Shown here: positions 1 to 12,396 of the stretch, one piece after another
Numbering within the stretch: the first letter of the stretch is position 1
Layout: every line of letters starts with the position of its first letter
Assembly: GCF_000835495.1 (NCBI RefSeq)
Contig: NW_015622545.1
Coordinates: forward strand, 2,062,777-2,126,776
Direction of reading: 5' to 3'
DNA length: 64,000 nt
Origin: Cladophialophora immunda
Lineage: Eukaryota > Ascomycota > Eurotiomycetes > Chaetothyriales > Herpotrichiellaceae
Translations under genes and position numbers: made by a program
Notes under the pieces: model-generated
Seen by the model: the letters and a program-made list of their open reading frames with translations, nothing else
Database searches by the model: none
What the model was told of the DNA's origin: nothing

Positions 1-490
1 GCTGGTGGAAATGGGAGGCAGCGTCCCGACTGTCTTTGCCAAACTATAATAATGACGATGCCTGGTAGTAGTTACATACGACTCCTGTTGAATAATGTAC
101 TGGAAGCGACGATTTACGATACTGCGCTTCAAATCCTGATTTCCATCACAAATATATATCCAAACATGTCATTCGGCGCCGTCACCCGAGCTTGTGCCGT
201 GTAGAAGGAAATTTTAATCCGCCTGATTCTTTGCTTGCTGAACAAACACGAAGCCCAACCCCGAAAGACGCCCTCGCCGCCTACAAGTACCAGAACTAGG
301 ACATCAGAAGCGTATCCACAAAAAAATAACCTCTAGATTAACAGAGAGAGACCACAAGAATTTCTCGGACCTTCAACCACAGCCATCGCAATCGCAATCA
401 CCACTCATACAAGCAGTGGCACGGGAGGAAACATCTGCAAATGTCCCAATGATTCGAGCGTAAAGGAACATCACATCCATTCGGCCCGCT
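1..490. other. Left-edge spacer, no gene seen
   Basis: No convincing reading frame or splice pattern was seen. This is probably the 3' UTR and downstream spacer of the deaminase gene that ends at 491. Confidence 0.5.
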
Positions 491-1588
491 TCACGCCGCA
501 AAAGTCGAAACCCGCGATCCCATGCGGTCAAACATGAAATCGCCCATCTTCTTGTCGTTCATGGCGATCGCCGAGTCTACCAGCCTCGACGACATGCTGT
601 CCGGTGTCAATTCCCCATCCTCTTGATCCAGCAGCTCTTTCTTCTCGGTGTCGATTCTTAGGTCCTTCAGGCCCGCCCGCCAGTTGTCCAGCCGGACCTG
701 CGACCGCTGTTGAGGAGTGGCTTTGGCGGTCTCCTGTTCTGCCGAGACTTGTTCGATGCTCTTGAAGTACTGTCGCAGAGAAAGATTAGTCGGCGCGTTT
801 CTGTGTTGCGTATGGGATCACAGGCTTACCTTGACCGTCTTCACCAGCATTTCGTCCGTAGCGGCATCGTCGCAGACGATCATCGCATTCTCGTGCATCT
901 GCAGTGCACTGCAGGTCCACATCTGACTGACACCCCCCTCGATCGTTTTAGCCAGAGCGACCGCCTTGTTGGAACCTAGGACGATGACCAGCACCTCCCT
1001 GGCATCCATAACAGTGCCCACACCCACAGTCAATGCTTGTTTGGGGACTTGACTGAGATCGCCGCCAAAGAACCGCGAATTGGCCCGGATTGTGTCTTCT
1101 GCCAACGTCTTGACTCTGGTCCTTGAGCGCAGGGAAGAACCTGGCTCGTTGAATGCAATGTGTCCATCTGGTCCAATGCCTCCCAGGAACAGGTCGATTC
1201 CGCCAGCACGCGCAATTTTTTCTTCGTAGGCGGCACATTCGACTCTGAGGTCGGGGGCATTGCCGTTGAGAATATTGACGTTTTCAGGGTTGATGTCGAC
1301 GTGAGCGAAAAAGTGCTTGTACATGAAGCTGTGGTAGGATTCGGGATGGTCTTCGGGCAGACCCACGTATTCGTCCATGTTGAAAGTCACGACATTGGCG
1401 AACGACACCTCACCGGCCTTGTGCGCCTCTACCAAGTATTTGTAAATGATCTCCGGGCTGCTGCCTGTGGGGAGTCCGAGGACAAAGGGCTTTTCGGGAG
1501 TCGGCGCGAAGGCATTGATGCGGTTGATGATGTATCGGGCTGCATACTTGGATGCACCGTCCTTGTCGTCACGGATGATGACCTTCAT
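491..1588 (-). CDS. nag1: Glucosamine-6-phosphate deaminase (NagB family)
   Basis: Converts glucosamine-6-phosphate to fructose-6-phosphate and ammonia in the cytosol, the last dedicated step of GlcNAc catabolism. Two exons, 1588-830 and 769-491, give 345 aa. The intron (829-770) has GTAAGC at the donor and GACAG at the acceptor. Family signatures are all present: the N-terminal GLPTGSSPE sugar-phosphate loop, NMDEYVGL (about residues 70-77), [13 protein letters not shown] with the catalytic Asp/His/Glu set, and HENAMIV. The C-terminal exon adds about 90 residues with little bacterial counterpart, which fits the longer fungal enzymes. It is divergent from the GH3-GNAT gene at 2599, so the two probably share a control region. 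The symbol follows fungal usage for this enzyme; identity is near certain from motifs. Confidence 0.95.
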
Positions 1589-2598
1589 TTTGGAGGTAGG
1601 CTGTCTTCAAAAGTCCGCGAGGGAAGAGGAAAGTCTACTGGTGACAGCACAACAGTCGCGGAAGCGGGGGGATGAGAATAAAAGAGATCAGCGACAAACC
1701 GTTGACGTAGCCGGCAGCACAACCTTTAGCCAGGCCATCATGAGAGGGATTACATATGTAGGGGCCAGAATGCGGAGAATAAGGCACTGGTGACACAGAG
1801 AAGAGATTTTTTTTACTGAAGGCAGCGCAGGGACAGGTAACCAGCGCAAGGTCGAGGGGCAGGTTGGTGGTGCAACAGTTGCAATATTGTCATCCAACCA
1901 ACGGAGCACCCACTGCCGTCGGGAGACGACCGGAATGCTGGAGCAAAGAAGATTGGGCATGTTATCAGCGGGACGAGCAGGAAGCAGCCGATGAAGTCAG
2001 CGAGATAGGACCGCCGTCGCAGCCAATCCACCGCAGGGAGATGGAAGAAGGTGGTGGTGGTGGGTGGAAGAGAAGCGCAGGCGGAGGATGGAGGATGGAG
2101 GGGAGGGGCGCAAACAGGGCAAACATTTCTCGCACATCCGTCCACGTGACTGGCGCCAGTGTAACCGTCTCGTCCGCAGCTTCGGTGGCATCCCATCAGG
2201 TGGCATCCAGATTCATCCCTCTGCGCACCCCATTTCCCTCTCATCTCCCCCAACCACCACCATTACATTCTCCTCCGCCCAGGACGCGACGTTGCGACAC
2301 TTCCCATCTCAAAATGCAACATCACCTTTGTCCGCTCCCACGTTTCCCAGTGCTTCACCCACAGCTTCTCTGATGCCACGCGCACCTCGTCATCCGCGGC
2401 TTTTCACTGGTCCGTGCTCGTCTTTGTGCCTGTGTCGAGGTCTGGTCTGCCAGTGCTCGGCTCCTGACACCGACTCCTGACCCGACCCCCCCGAACTCTC
2501 TGCTCCTGCTCCATTTCCTCTCTTGTCCGGACTGCCCAGCCTGCTCACCTGTCCATCCAATCGCGGTGCATGTGGGGAACTAGTCCCTTCCTCTCATC
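1589..2598. promoter_or_regulatory. Shared divergent promoter of deaminase and GH3-GNAT gene
   Basis: About 1 kb between two divergent GlcNAc genes. Visible elements are a CGCAAA core (2109-2114), which resembles the Ndt80/MSE consensus CRCAAA but is followed by C instead of A/T, a CACGTG palindrome at 2143-2148, and a CCAAT box about 50 bp before the GH3 start. No gene is evident. The MSE-like match is short and may be chance, but the nearby RON1-like gene makes it worth noting. Confidence 0.5.
2109..2114 (+). promoter_or_regulatory. CGCAAA, partial Ndt80/MSE-like motif
   Basis: The core CRCAAA is matched, but the flanking base departs from the full middle-sporulation-element consensus. It lies in the divergent promoter of two predicted RON1 target genes. 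One short hit is weak evidence. Confidence 0.25.
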
Positions 2599-5586
2599 AT
2601 GGCTGTGGCCACTACCAATGGGGATTTGCCCGGCCTGTGGGACGAATCGAGGTATGTCGATGCCGTCATCCTGAGCACTTGCGACGCGGACAGAACTAAC
2701 TATATATCTGGCAGACAGCTCGGCCAGCTGTTTATGATGGGCTTTGATGGCACCTCCGTCACCGATCAGGTCAAGGTCTTGATTGAGAAGTATCACGTAG
2801 GCTCCATATTGCTCAAGGCCCAAAACCTCAAATGTGCCGTCTCCTGTCCTCGTGCGCGCTCGTCTAACTTACTGACACCGTGATTTTAAACAGCTGCTCA
2901 ACAGGCGACCCAGCTCGTGCTTGATCTTCAGACTCTAGCCCGCCAGGCCGGCCATCCGGTTCCCCTCTTGATTGCTCTCGATCAGGAAAATGGCGGCGTC
3001 AATAGTCTGTACGATGAGGTCTACATTCGTCAGTTTCCCAGTGCCATGGGCTTGGCTGCCACCGGCTCGAAGAAATTGGCAAAGGATATTGCCCGAGCGA
3101 CAGCTCAAGAGTTGAATTCGTGTGGGATCAATTGGATCCTCGGCCCAGTGCTGGATGTCCTGACCAACGCCAGAAATCAGCCTCTTGGTGTTCGATCCGT
3201 AGGCGATGATCCTCATGAAGTCTCAGCATATGGCGTGGAATGCATCAAAGGTTACCAAGAAGGTGGAGTTGCGACCTGTGGCAAGCATTTCCCTTCTTAT
3301 GGCAATCTGGAATTCTTTGGCGTCCCAGATGATGTGCCCACCATCACAGACTCGTTGGAGAACCTGAGCCAGAGTGCGTTGGTCCCCTTCCGTGCGGCGA
3401 TTGCCCATGGTGTCGATTCAATGATGGTCGGCGGCGTTGCTATGGCGTCTTCTCAAGTCAATGTAATGCACGCCTGTCTTTCGGAGCAGATCGTTCGAGA
3501 TCTGCTGCGGCACGAAATGCGCTTTGAGGGTGTGGTCGTCTCAGAGTGTCTGGAAATGGAGGCTCTAAGCCGCAACATCGGCATCAGTGGCGGGACAGTC
3601 ATGGCCTTCAAGGCCGGCTGTGATTTGATCCTGACTTGCCGAACTTTGTCAGTCCAAGAAGACGCCATCAATGGCCTAACGGCGGGATTGGACAACGGCA
3701 TGATTGAAAGATACCGAGTGCAAGAGTCAGTGCAGAGAATACTCAACATGAAGAAAAAGTATACGTCCTGGGAAAGGGCGTTTGCGCCGGCGGGAATTGA
3801 GAACCTCTCACGATTGCAGCCCCTTCACACCAGCCTCTCAACTACCGCTTATAACAAATCAATTACCGTGGTTCGAGACCAGAAACATTATCTGCCCCTG
3901 TCGAGAGTCATTAAACCCGACGAAGAGCTTCTCCTTCTGACGCCCTTGGTCAAACCATTACCCGCATCCGCTCTATTCCATCTCTTGCAAAATGAGGCGT
4001 CGACAGTCCCCCATTTAGGGCGAAGTCCTAGCATCGATACGAATACGTCGATCATGAGTGGAGAGCAAGTCTTCCGAGAACTTGGTCGAATGCTCGCCCG
4101 GTATCGCAACGGCAAAATCTCTCACACCTCATATACTGCAAATGGAGTGAGACCTCTCCATGAGAACCTCTTGAACCGGGCTCGGGGAGTCGTGGTCGTT
4201 ACGGCTGATGCAGGGCGAAATATGTACCAAAATGCATTTGCAAAACATATCTCCATGTTGTGCAAGCTGTCGGTCGGAGTGGATGGCACTCCACGAGAAA
4301 AGCCATGTGTTGTGGTTGCCGTCAGCTCACCCTTCGACTTTGCCTCGGACACATCGATCGGAACGTATATTTGCACCTATGATTTCACCGAGACTGCCCT
4401 GCAGGCATTGGTCCAAGTACTTTATGGTGAGCTTACCCCGTCGGGAGTGTTGCCGGGCTCATTTAGCCAGAAGCCTCAGACTAGTCACACCAGACAGCAG
4501 TGGCTTGTGGAGAGCTTCAGCGAAGATCGAGACTCAGCGGCATTAGACGCGCTTCTTCTTCAAACCCAGAATGAGCCTTCAGTGCACGCAGCAACGCTGA
4601 AAAACGCCCTGAGCAGCACTTTTCTGCTTCGTGATCCGGATGTGGAAGAGGCGCATTTTGTGGTCAGGAATAGCAGCACAAAAGAGTTGTTTGGGTTTTG
4701 CACCACATATTATTTCAAGAACAGCGGCGTCGGGCATATCGGCGCCATCATTGTGGACCCTGCGCGCCGTCGCTTATCTATCGGGCACTCTTTACACGAC
4801 CGCGCCGTGCGGGCATTACTTCAGAAGAAAGGTATCACCAAATTCCAGCTTGGTGTCAGGTTTCCGCATGTGTATCTGGGGATCCCCAGACTGGACCCAA
4901 TGGAATACAAACGCCTGCGCCAATGGTTTGCCAAACTCGGGTGGAACGTTTCGCTTTCGACACCCGTGGCCACCATGCTGATTCGCGACCTGTCAACATG
5001 GATAGCTCCTGAAGGACTAGCCCAGGCCCTGACGAATCCCGAGGTGAAATATGATCTGGTCCACGGAGCCGAGTACACCGAAGTGATGATGGAACATCTC
5101 AAAAGATGTGCGCGGACGGATGTACGAGGCGTTTATCAAATGGCTCTGGGCAACAAAGAAGGCTGCCGCATCATTCGAGCCAAAAGGGCTTCTGATCAGT
5201 CCATTCTAGGAAGCATTCTGATGTGCCGAGCCGAGTCGAAGATCGCCCGCCATATTCCGTCGCTGTACAAACAAGTTGGAACGGCGTGCTTGTCATCCCC
5301 AGTTATCTCGACCCTGTACAGCGACCGTGTCTCACTTTTCCAAGGCCTGGTCCTCCTGGGAATACGCCAGGTCAAGAAGCAAGGCTTGCGGACACTGCTC
5401 CTGGATTATGTAAGTTGCGAAACCGTCTCTGTGCCGGAAGATGTTAAAGACTGATCTTTATCCCTTCTGTAGACCCGCGAAGACGTTTCAATGAACGGCC
5501 TCAAGGCATTGGGCTTTACAATCAGCAACAGTTTCGAAGAGATCTCGAGCGATCCGGTTCACTGGACAATGATGTCCGCAACATGA
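2599..5586 (+). CDS. nag3: GH3 beta-N-acetylglucosaminidase-like protein fused to GNAT domains (NAG3-like)
   Basis: Four exons: 2599-2651, 2715-2833, 2894-5409 and 5473-5586, giving 933 aa. The N-terminal half (about residues 20-370) is a GH3 barrel with SGRQLGQLF/MMGFDGT, KHFPSYGN (188-195) and the nucleophile-region motif VVSECLEMEAL. The middle (about 400-560) is a GH3 C-terminal-like domain. From about 645 come one or two GNAT acetyltransferase-like domains, with IIVDPARRRLSIGHSLHD resembling the acetyl-CoA loop. There is no obvious signal peptide, so it is probably cytosolic. The family occurs in fungal GlcNAc clusters beside deaminase, deacetylase, hexokinase and RON1 genes. Odd point: the usual nucleophile Asp is Glu (residue 275), and the His normally found shortly after KHFPGHG is not visible. 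Activity as a standard NagZ-type hydrolase is therefore uncertain. The start rests on the first in-frame ATG before a good first intron. Confidence 0.88.
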
Positions 5587-8340
5587 ATGGCAGGATCGAA
5601 CAGGACCACACAGTCACGTTTTACAGTAGCATCGAGGTGCCCCCTACGCACAATCGCAAGCGATGCTGAGGCGGCTTAGCCAGGCGCGTCCACCATTGAC
5701 AGCGCTTGGCACAAAAGCAATTGCAACTGCCGTCGCCTAGTCTCACCGCTGCCGCAAGGATGTCTGAATCCGGTCGATGGGTCGATCATTCGATGTAAGC
5801 CTTTCCCGATAGCATACCCCTAGTCGAGTTGTTTGGCGGACCTTTTGACAATATTTGCAGCACATGTCGGCGACAGGAGAAAATGAAGTTAAGCGCCGAC
5901 CCACTCAATGGCGATCCTCATCTTACTCCCCTCCAGCCCTGAGCGGCGAGGCCCTCTCAAAAGTCGGCAGCCGGCCGTTGTCTCTCCACAACTATACCAC
6001 AGAGTTGTCTATCTGCTGATGCTGTCGTGGGAGCGGACGCCGAGGCTGTCGACTGGAAGCTCGCGTAATCTCTGCCGCGATTTGGTAGAAGATCAGGGGA
6101 CGCTCATTGGGCGAAAGCGGACATTGGATGGCGCGCACTGGCCTGGGGCAAATTAGTGCGAAATGGCCGGAGGGGCTAGCTGCCCTGGAGCAATACGGAG
6201 AGCACGGAGCAGATCGTATTAGGAAGATAGAGTGAGTTTCTGGAAAAGGAAGCCTTAGGGCACAGCAGTTGCTAGACGAAGTCAATCCCTGACAGGTACA
6301 CTCTGTGCCAGCGGAATTTCGGACTGGTTAGTGTCCATGATTCCAGCCAAGCGGACTCAGGCTTGCTCGGTGTCTCACACGATCCACTAAGGCAGGTGGT
6401 CGTTTAGAGCGAAAACGTCATGGGACCTTGGAGGGGGTGTGTGTCTGGCTTTCGTCTTATATTTTCCGAGCCGCTTCTCTTTCGCCCACAGTGTTTTGTT
6501 CTCCGATCTGACCGCCGGAAGTGCAGTTCGGTGCCTGGATAGGTAGCGTTGTCGACCAGCGTCAGCTCGCAGGGCAGGGTACGCTTCGCGCGAGTGATGC
6601 GAGGCTGCTCGGTAGGGCAGGGCAGGGCAACGCAAACCGGGCTCGGTCGCACAGAGTTGCTTCTTGAAGGCAGTGGTCACCATGGTCAGAAGTCTAAGAT
6701 CAGCCGTAGCTCTGCATGATTAGGGCATGATGCGCCATCAGGGCCCTCACCGTCGCATTGTGTGGCTATCCCCCAACGGGCAAGCGGATGCGCCAGAAGG
6801 CAACGAGCAAACCACTCTCATGCATGTCAGGCTCTCGGGCGTCTCGGGCGCAGCGATGATCAGCGATTGACAAGACGGGAGGAATCAAACTAGTTTGAGG
6901 GTAGAGAGGTGGTGAAAACCTGCGACTGGCTGGGAGGAAGAGGTGTTCCCGCAAGAGGACAGAGCGGCAGTCTGACTGGACTATCCGCCCATCACTGACT
7001 GCACATGATTTGGGGGCAGCTAGAGAGGATGCGGCTAATCGGAAGACTAAAGGACAAGAAGCCCTTCCAAGTGTTTTCCATGGGTGCTTCGATGCATGAG
7101 GGGCTGACGTAGAGTGATTCAATCGCTTGGGATGGTCAGAAGGGCCGAAACCTAGAGAGATCCTGAACACGAACAGACCACAGACACCCTCATTTTGCCT
7201 TCTGACGGTGGCCGAAGGTTGAGAGAGAGTCGAGTGGTTCGGAGGGAGCGAGCTGTCAGTTTGAGAGTACCTAGCTGTTTGGGTGTGGCTAGGGTACCCA
7301 GGGCCCCTACGAGCTGGACATCCAGCTGCCAGGCATACCTAGGGTACCCAGAGCACCCCCACCGAGTTGCATTTTCCAGGTAAGAGGCCCGGGTCAATGA
7401 CGGAGCAAAGGCTTGAGATGATAAAGGAAGACCCCACCCAACTAAGCCTGTTTCCCCCCAAGTTCCCCCCCCCCTTAGCGCCCTGCCTGGCTTGCCCCCA
7501 TTTCCTTCTAGAAGGCTCAAGTTTTGCCTTCTCCCGAACCAGCCACCGGCGCAAACTGTCTGGCACAGTGCCCACCCGTAGGCACTGGGGGGGAGATGCG
7601 AGGGGTGCGTTCTCTGCCTATCTCACTCACTCATTACACCTCCAAGAACAAACAAAGCACCACCAGCAGTTCGACTCGCCTGCACCTCCCAGAAGCCTAA
7701 ATGCTGCAACTGGCCACGCAGTCAAATCACCTTCAACGTCCACCCATCTCTGTTCGTATTTGGACCTCCGGCGAGCCTTTTTTCTGAAATCGAGTTTCCC
7801 AATTCCCTGAGCTCATTTACCGCTGAGATTTGCCCCAATCTCATAATCCTCGAGTCGTTTGTCGTCACTGCCAAGCTGCGGAATCGACCTGGCAGACTGC
7901 CTCAGCTCCTACAGGGCCCTGCCTGCACAAGCAGCAACAAAAGCCCACCCGGCTACAGTGCCCGCTTCCTGCTTCCTACTTCCCGTCTCCCTTCAAAGTT
8001 GGAGCGAAGGTCGAAACGACTCGTCGACAAGAAACACCACTGGGGAGCAAACTGCCCGCTGCTTAGACTGGCTCATTCGCTGATTAACAAACCACAACCC
8101 GAGTCCGGGGCGGCTCATCGATATTCCAATTTTCGGCCCTCTTCGACGGTGGCGCTTTCGTGAGCATTATCTTGCTCTCGAGGATGCCGACGAGAATTTT
8201 CCTCTCTCTTCAATAACAATTTATCTCTTTCCAAAGCTCCGTGGCTCGTGTTTGTGCGGCCCTCGCTACCTGACCTCCAACTCCGCATCCCACCCTCTCT
8301 GCCCTCGCGCCCGCAGCCAAACACGCACGTACACAAACGC
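5587..8340. promoter_or_regulatory. Long leader/promoter region of the RON1-like gene
   Basis: 2.75 kb without a convincing gene. It contains CT-rich stretches near 7440-7500, a GGGCAGGGCAGGG run near 6617-6630, and two copies of a 13-bp unit with a GGGTACCC palindrome at 7289-7301 and 7339-7351. Such long leaders are common for fungal regulator genes and may include an untranslated exon. Confidence 0.5.
7289..7351. repeat. Two identical 13-bp repeats with GGGTACCC palindrome, 50 bp apart
   Basis: CTAGGGTACCCAG occurs at 7289-7301 and 7339-7351, start to start exactly 50 bp. The inner eight bases are a perfect palindrome. This spacing places both copies on nearly the same helix face, as in paired operator sites, but no factor is recognised. 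Confidence 0.6.
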
Positions 8341-10235
8341 ATGGCCGCCACCATGGATGGCTATGATCCCCTCGCAATGCCTTACTTGCACAGTCCAATG
8401 CCCTTTGGGGGCGGTAATCTGCAAAATCTCGACTACATGAGTGTGCCGTCGGTGATGGATTTGCAAGATCAATACTCCAACTTCGACTCGGAGCCATATA
8501 TGAGGTAATGTTGTTCGGTCAAGCTCGACTGCTCCCATTGCGGTGAAGAAAAAACCTAACATGTCCCAGTGGCGACGAGCTCAGTTTTGCGCCCTCGAGT
8601 AACCTGCAGCACCCTGCAATGCTGAAGCGATACTCTTCCAACTTCGAAGATCCTTTCGCCGAAAGCACAATGTCTCAGTTCGAGCGGGTGCCCACCGAGG
8701 GATTGCCCGAGAGTCCCTCGATTGATCGCGACAGCAAATACCTCAGTTTTTCCATGCCGCAGTACAACTTCACCCTACTGGACGACTCATTCCGTCGGTC
8801 GTCGGTCAACATCAGTGCCCAGCTGCACGGCATGTTCTTCTTGGCCGAGTCCCAATGGCCCGCCACGGCCGACACACCTCCCCCTCCCCCAGAACTAACA
8901 TGTTACCGGCGCAATCTGTTCCAAATCACCGGCTCGGTGACGCTCCCCCGGAATCTGAGATATGTCTTCACCGATGACGGGTCTAGAATCCCCATATACG
9001 AGTTGGAACTGGCTGTGTCAGCTACCGAATCCGTTGAAGGCAATTCGGTCAAGATAATTTCAGTGCCGTGGAAGACGCCGGCGTCGGGAGAAGTGCCCAA
9101 GCCAGAGGATAAGGTAGAGAAAGAGCCTCCCACGATTCCCTTGGACAAGATGACCGGGCAAGATCTGGACACGGACTTTACCACCTTTCCCATTCAATGG
9201 AAAAGGCTGCAATTCCGGATAGCAACTGCCAACAATGGTCGACGGAAAGAGCTGCAACAACATTTCACGCTCCACTTGAAGATCATGGCATCGTTATCAA
9301 CAGGCGGCAAGATCTCCATCGCCGAAGCTCACTCGGGAGCTGTCATTGTCCGAGGCCGAAGCCCTCGCAACTTTGCAGCACGGAAAGACTTGCCTCTCAG
9401 CAGCAGTTCGACAGCTCGTAAACACCTGCCGGCAACCTCGCGAGTTACCAACAGTCAAACCTCCGTTCCTCAGGTCACTTCGGCCCCCAAAATCAAGACG
9501 CCGGCCGAGGAGACACCACAGATGACCGGTTACGACAGCATTGACATGAAGCCCACCGATATCGACGGCACCAACTGGGTGTCACAAGGTGTCCAAGATC
9601 CTCTTGCCACTCCCTACTCCACTGCCATCAATCCTCCAGTACCAGCGTTTCCGGAAGGCGCCGCTGACTTGGGAACGCCGGGCGCGTTCCCATTCACATT
9701 CCCTCAAGAAATGGCACCTGGGAGCCGGCCGATGAGCTTACATTTCGGCAGTGACGATGAGGGAGGTAGTCCTCATCCACCACGACAGGGATCCCGACAT
9801 TCGTCACGGCCTCCCACCTCGAATCCCTCTCCCTCTCTTGTCAACAAAGGCCCGTCAGGGACGTATACAAGCAATCCCGGTACTTCGCCTGGACAGCTTG
9901 CCAACCAAGCGGGTCCGCGACCTAGAATACATTCCCACCAAGTTTCTATGACCAGTGTTCCGAGCTCGATAGCTACAATGAACGGGCAAGGACCGTTGCC
10001 GCCAGGGTCTCAGAGACCAGAGCTGCTGGCGACCAGGTCAGGCCTTCCATTCAATGCTGAGGGCGAGAGTGCAGATCAACTCTACGAATACTTCCCCCTA
10101 GGTCTGGACGACTGGATGCCACCCGTGGATGCAGTCTTCCGCCCGCACGTAGTGCACCACAGCGGACCGTTACCCCCTGACCCACGTTCCCCTGGGAGAC
10201 ACACGAGCAAACGCTACTTTTCAGAAGTGGTGTAG
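8341..10235 (+). CDS. ron1: RON1-like Ndt80/PhoG-family transcription factor
   Basis: Two exons, 8341-8504 and 8570-10235, giving 609 aa; the intron starts GTAATG and ends CCCAG after a CTAAC branch point. An NDT80/PhoG DNA-binding domain covers about residues 130-325. It includes YRRNLFQITGSVTLPRN, the PIQWKRLQFRIATANNGRRK segment and AVIVRGRSPRNF, which marks its end. The C-terminal half is disordered and rich in Pro, Ser and Thr, ending with a conserved-looking acidic/aromatic patch. In other filamentous fungi the RON1 member of this family activates the GlcNAc gene cluster. Position next to two GlcNAc genes supports that member over the starvation or sporulation paralogues. The start has a good context (GCATGG) and lies two codons before another ATG. 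Confidence 0.9.
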
Positions 10236-12396
10236 ATGGGAACTGTGGCTAGAATGTCACTTGATGTTTTTTCTTTGTTATGATTTGTTTCAGAACCTCT
10301 GGGAGAAGCATGGCGGCTGAACTGGGCCCAAGAGGTTACGCGAGCTACATAGGACTTGTTTGATACCCATCTCTGATGTGAAATGAAAAGTGGACATATA
10401 CCAGAAGACAAAACGGCATGCATGGATACACGAGTTACGACTACGAGATACGGGCTTCCGAAACATGGGGGGAGAGACTTGAAACTCAAATTTCGACTTT
10501 GTCTGGTTTGTGGCACCTCATGAAAGGGACCCGGTGTTTTGAGCAGACATGGTATATACGAACGGATATAGCTCCCACCGCCTTCTTCCTTGATTGGCGA
10601 TCAGCCACCTTGGGCATTGATTGCTGCATTATTGCCAGCGGATATGCTACCTCGGAGAGGCTGAACCAAAAAGAAATTCCAACCAGGCATCCAACACAAG
10701 GTCCCCATCATCCGCGTCCGCGTTGAAAACCCCCGACCCTCGCTGTGTGAGGGCCCGAGATACAGAACTTGGCTTGTTGGCGCACGACTCGAGTTTGCCC
10801 CGACCGACGCAGCCTTTCTGGAAAATGCGCCCCCAGTGAAAGGAGGTAGGGTATGCAGGTGGTCAGCGGACTGGGGAAGCTGGACCTATCAAGTACGACT
10901 TTCGGCGAGGCCCGACATCCTTGCCATGTTCTGTGATTCGCTTCTGGCACGAGACTAATGCAGAATGACGAGTGCCGTGGCTCGATCGCGCTGTGTCTGC
11001 CTCGCCTTTGTTGTTTGCTCCTTTGTTCTTTTTGCCCAAGTTTGGCGTTTGGCGTCGGATCGACAATGACTAGTTAGTTACATGGGTGAATTCGATTTCA
11101 AGCTAAATCCGGCCCGGGAGCCGAGGAGGAAGGCCAAGTCAAGATTTGAGAAAGATCTGGAAAGGGTTACACAGGTGGCAAAAGAGGGGAGAGGAGTTGA
11201 AAAAAAAAGCAAGGAAATGCCCCATATGTGGTGAGGCAAATTAGGCAGGTGGCTACGATATATTGGTTTCTGGACCGCCACAGACGCCATGGGTGGGCTT
11301 GGGTGGAAAGGTTGACAACTGGACCAAAAGAGAGCGGTGTGAAAGGGTGAAAGCAAAAGGAAGCGAGAATGAGGCGCGGAAGTCAGTAGCGACGGAGCAT
11401 CACTACCGAGTAGGTCGATGAGGCGCTGAGCCCTTGAACCTTGAACCATGATCGCTTGAATAAAGAAAACGGAGCTTTTGGAGCGGACAAAGTTCCAGAT
11501 CGAGTGAGGCGGTTATTGTCGGGAGTGGAGGGGCGCCACAGGGGGTTGGGAAGATGGGAAAAAGCATGAGACAGTGGGAAATTGATAGACCACCTTGAGG
11601 GGCTGGGAGAAGAAAGGTGATGTGCGTGCAAAAGAACAGGACTGAGTCTGTCTGTGTGAGTGCAGGTGCTTCTCCGTACCCAGCCACCTGGATTTAACTG
11701 TGTGGCATGATGGAGGTGTGAATAGTAAGGCTGAATATTTACACGGAGGAGGCGGCGGCATAGTGACTATGTGTATATACGCAAGTGGGGAATTATTCTG
11801 TCTGACAGGTGATGCGGATACTTATCCAGAGTGTGAAGCTAGCTGAAAGTGACGAGAAAACCATTTTGTCAGACTGATTTATACTAGCTTTTGATGCTCC
11901 ATCTGCCTAATTAGGACTAGCGACTACCTAACCTTTCTATCCTCCACGCTGCTGCCACGCAACTTATGGTTCTCATTTACTTTCTGTGCCATGAATCATG
12001 GGATCTCCCTCAATACAGGCACGGGGAAACCCAAATTCTTGACACTAATAAAGTACTCTGTACAGCTGGCGCGGAGGACATACATATATACCAGCGTGCC
12101 ACCCTATTCCCCACCCAGTTTGGTAACAGTCTCCTATCCTCTCCCAAGTCCTAGTAAGTATGCAGATGTTCACTCATCGGAGAACCATGTGCCGCGCCCC
12201 TATGGGAGTTCCCTAGTGATGTACATGCACAAAGGGAGCAAAGTATTCGCCGGTAGGGAGACCTTGCACGACTTTCTCGTGACAGAATGGGTGAATTTCG
12301 GCTACAAGTTGCCTCTGCTCGCTATAGTTGCCTCCCCTGAACTCTACGGCGACAATGACGTCGGTCTAATTTCGCGCTGCCGCAGTCAAACAAACA
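10236..12396. other. Gene-poor stretch downstream of ron1
   Basis: 2.1 kb in which I see no frame with family signatures, plausible splice sites or codon bias. Frames that stay open are low-complexity Ser/Pro/Leu reads. It may hold UTRs or a non-coding transcript. Confidence 0.45.

Noticed and set aside
1864..2480. Overlapping frames in the deaminase/GH3 divergent promoter
   Set aside because: They overlap a control region between two clear genes and encode Gly/Arg/Pro-rich nonsense from purine-rich repeats.
11078..11761. Several overlapping minus-strand frames downstream of ron1
   Set aside because: Low-complexity Ser/Pro/Leu reads in three frames at once, with no conserved pattern.
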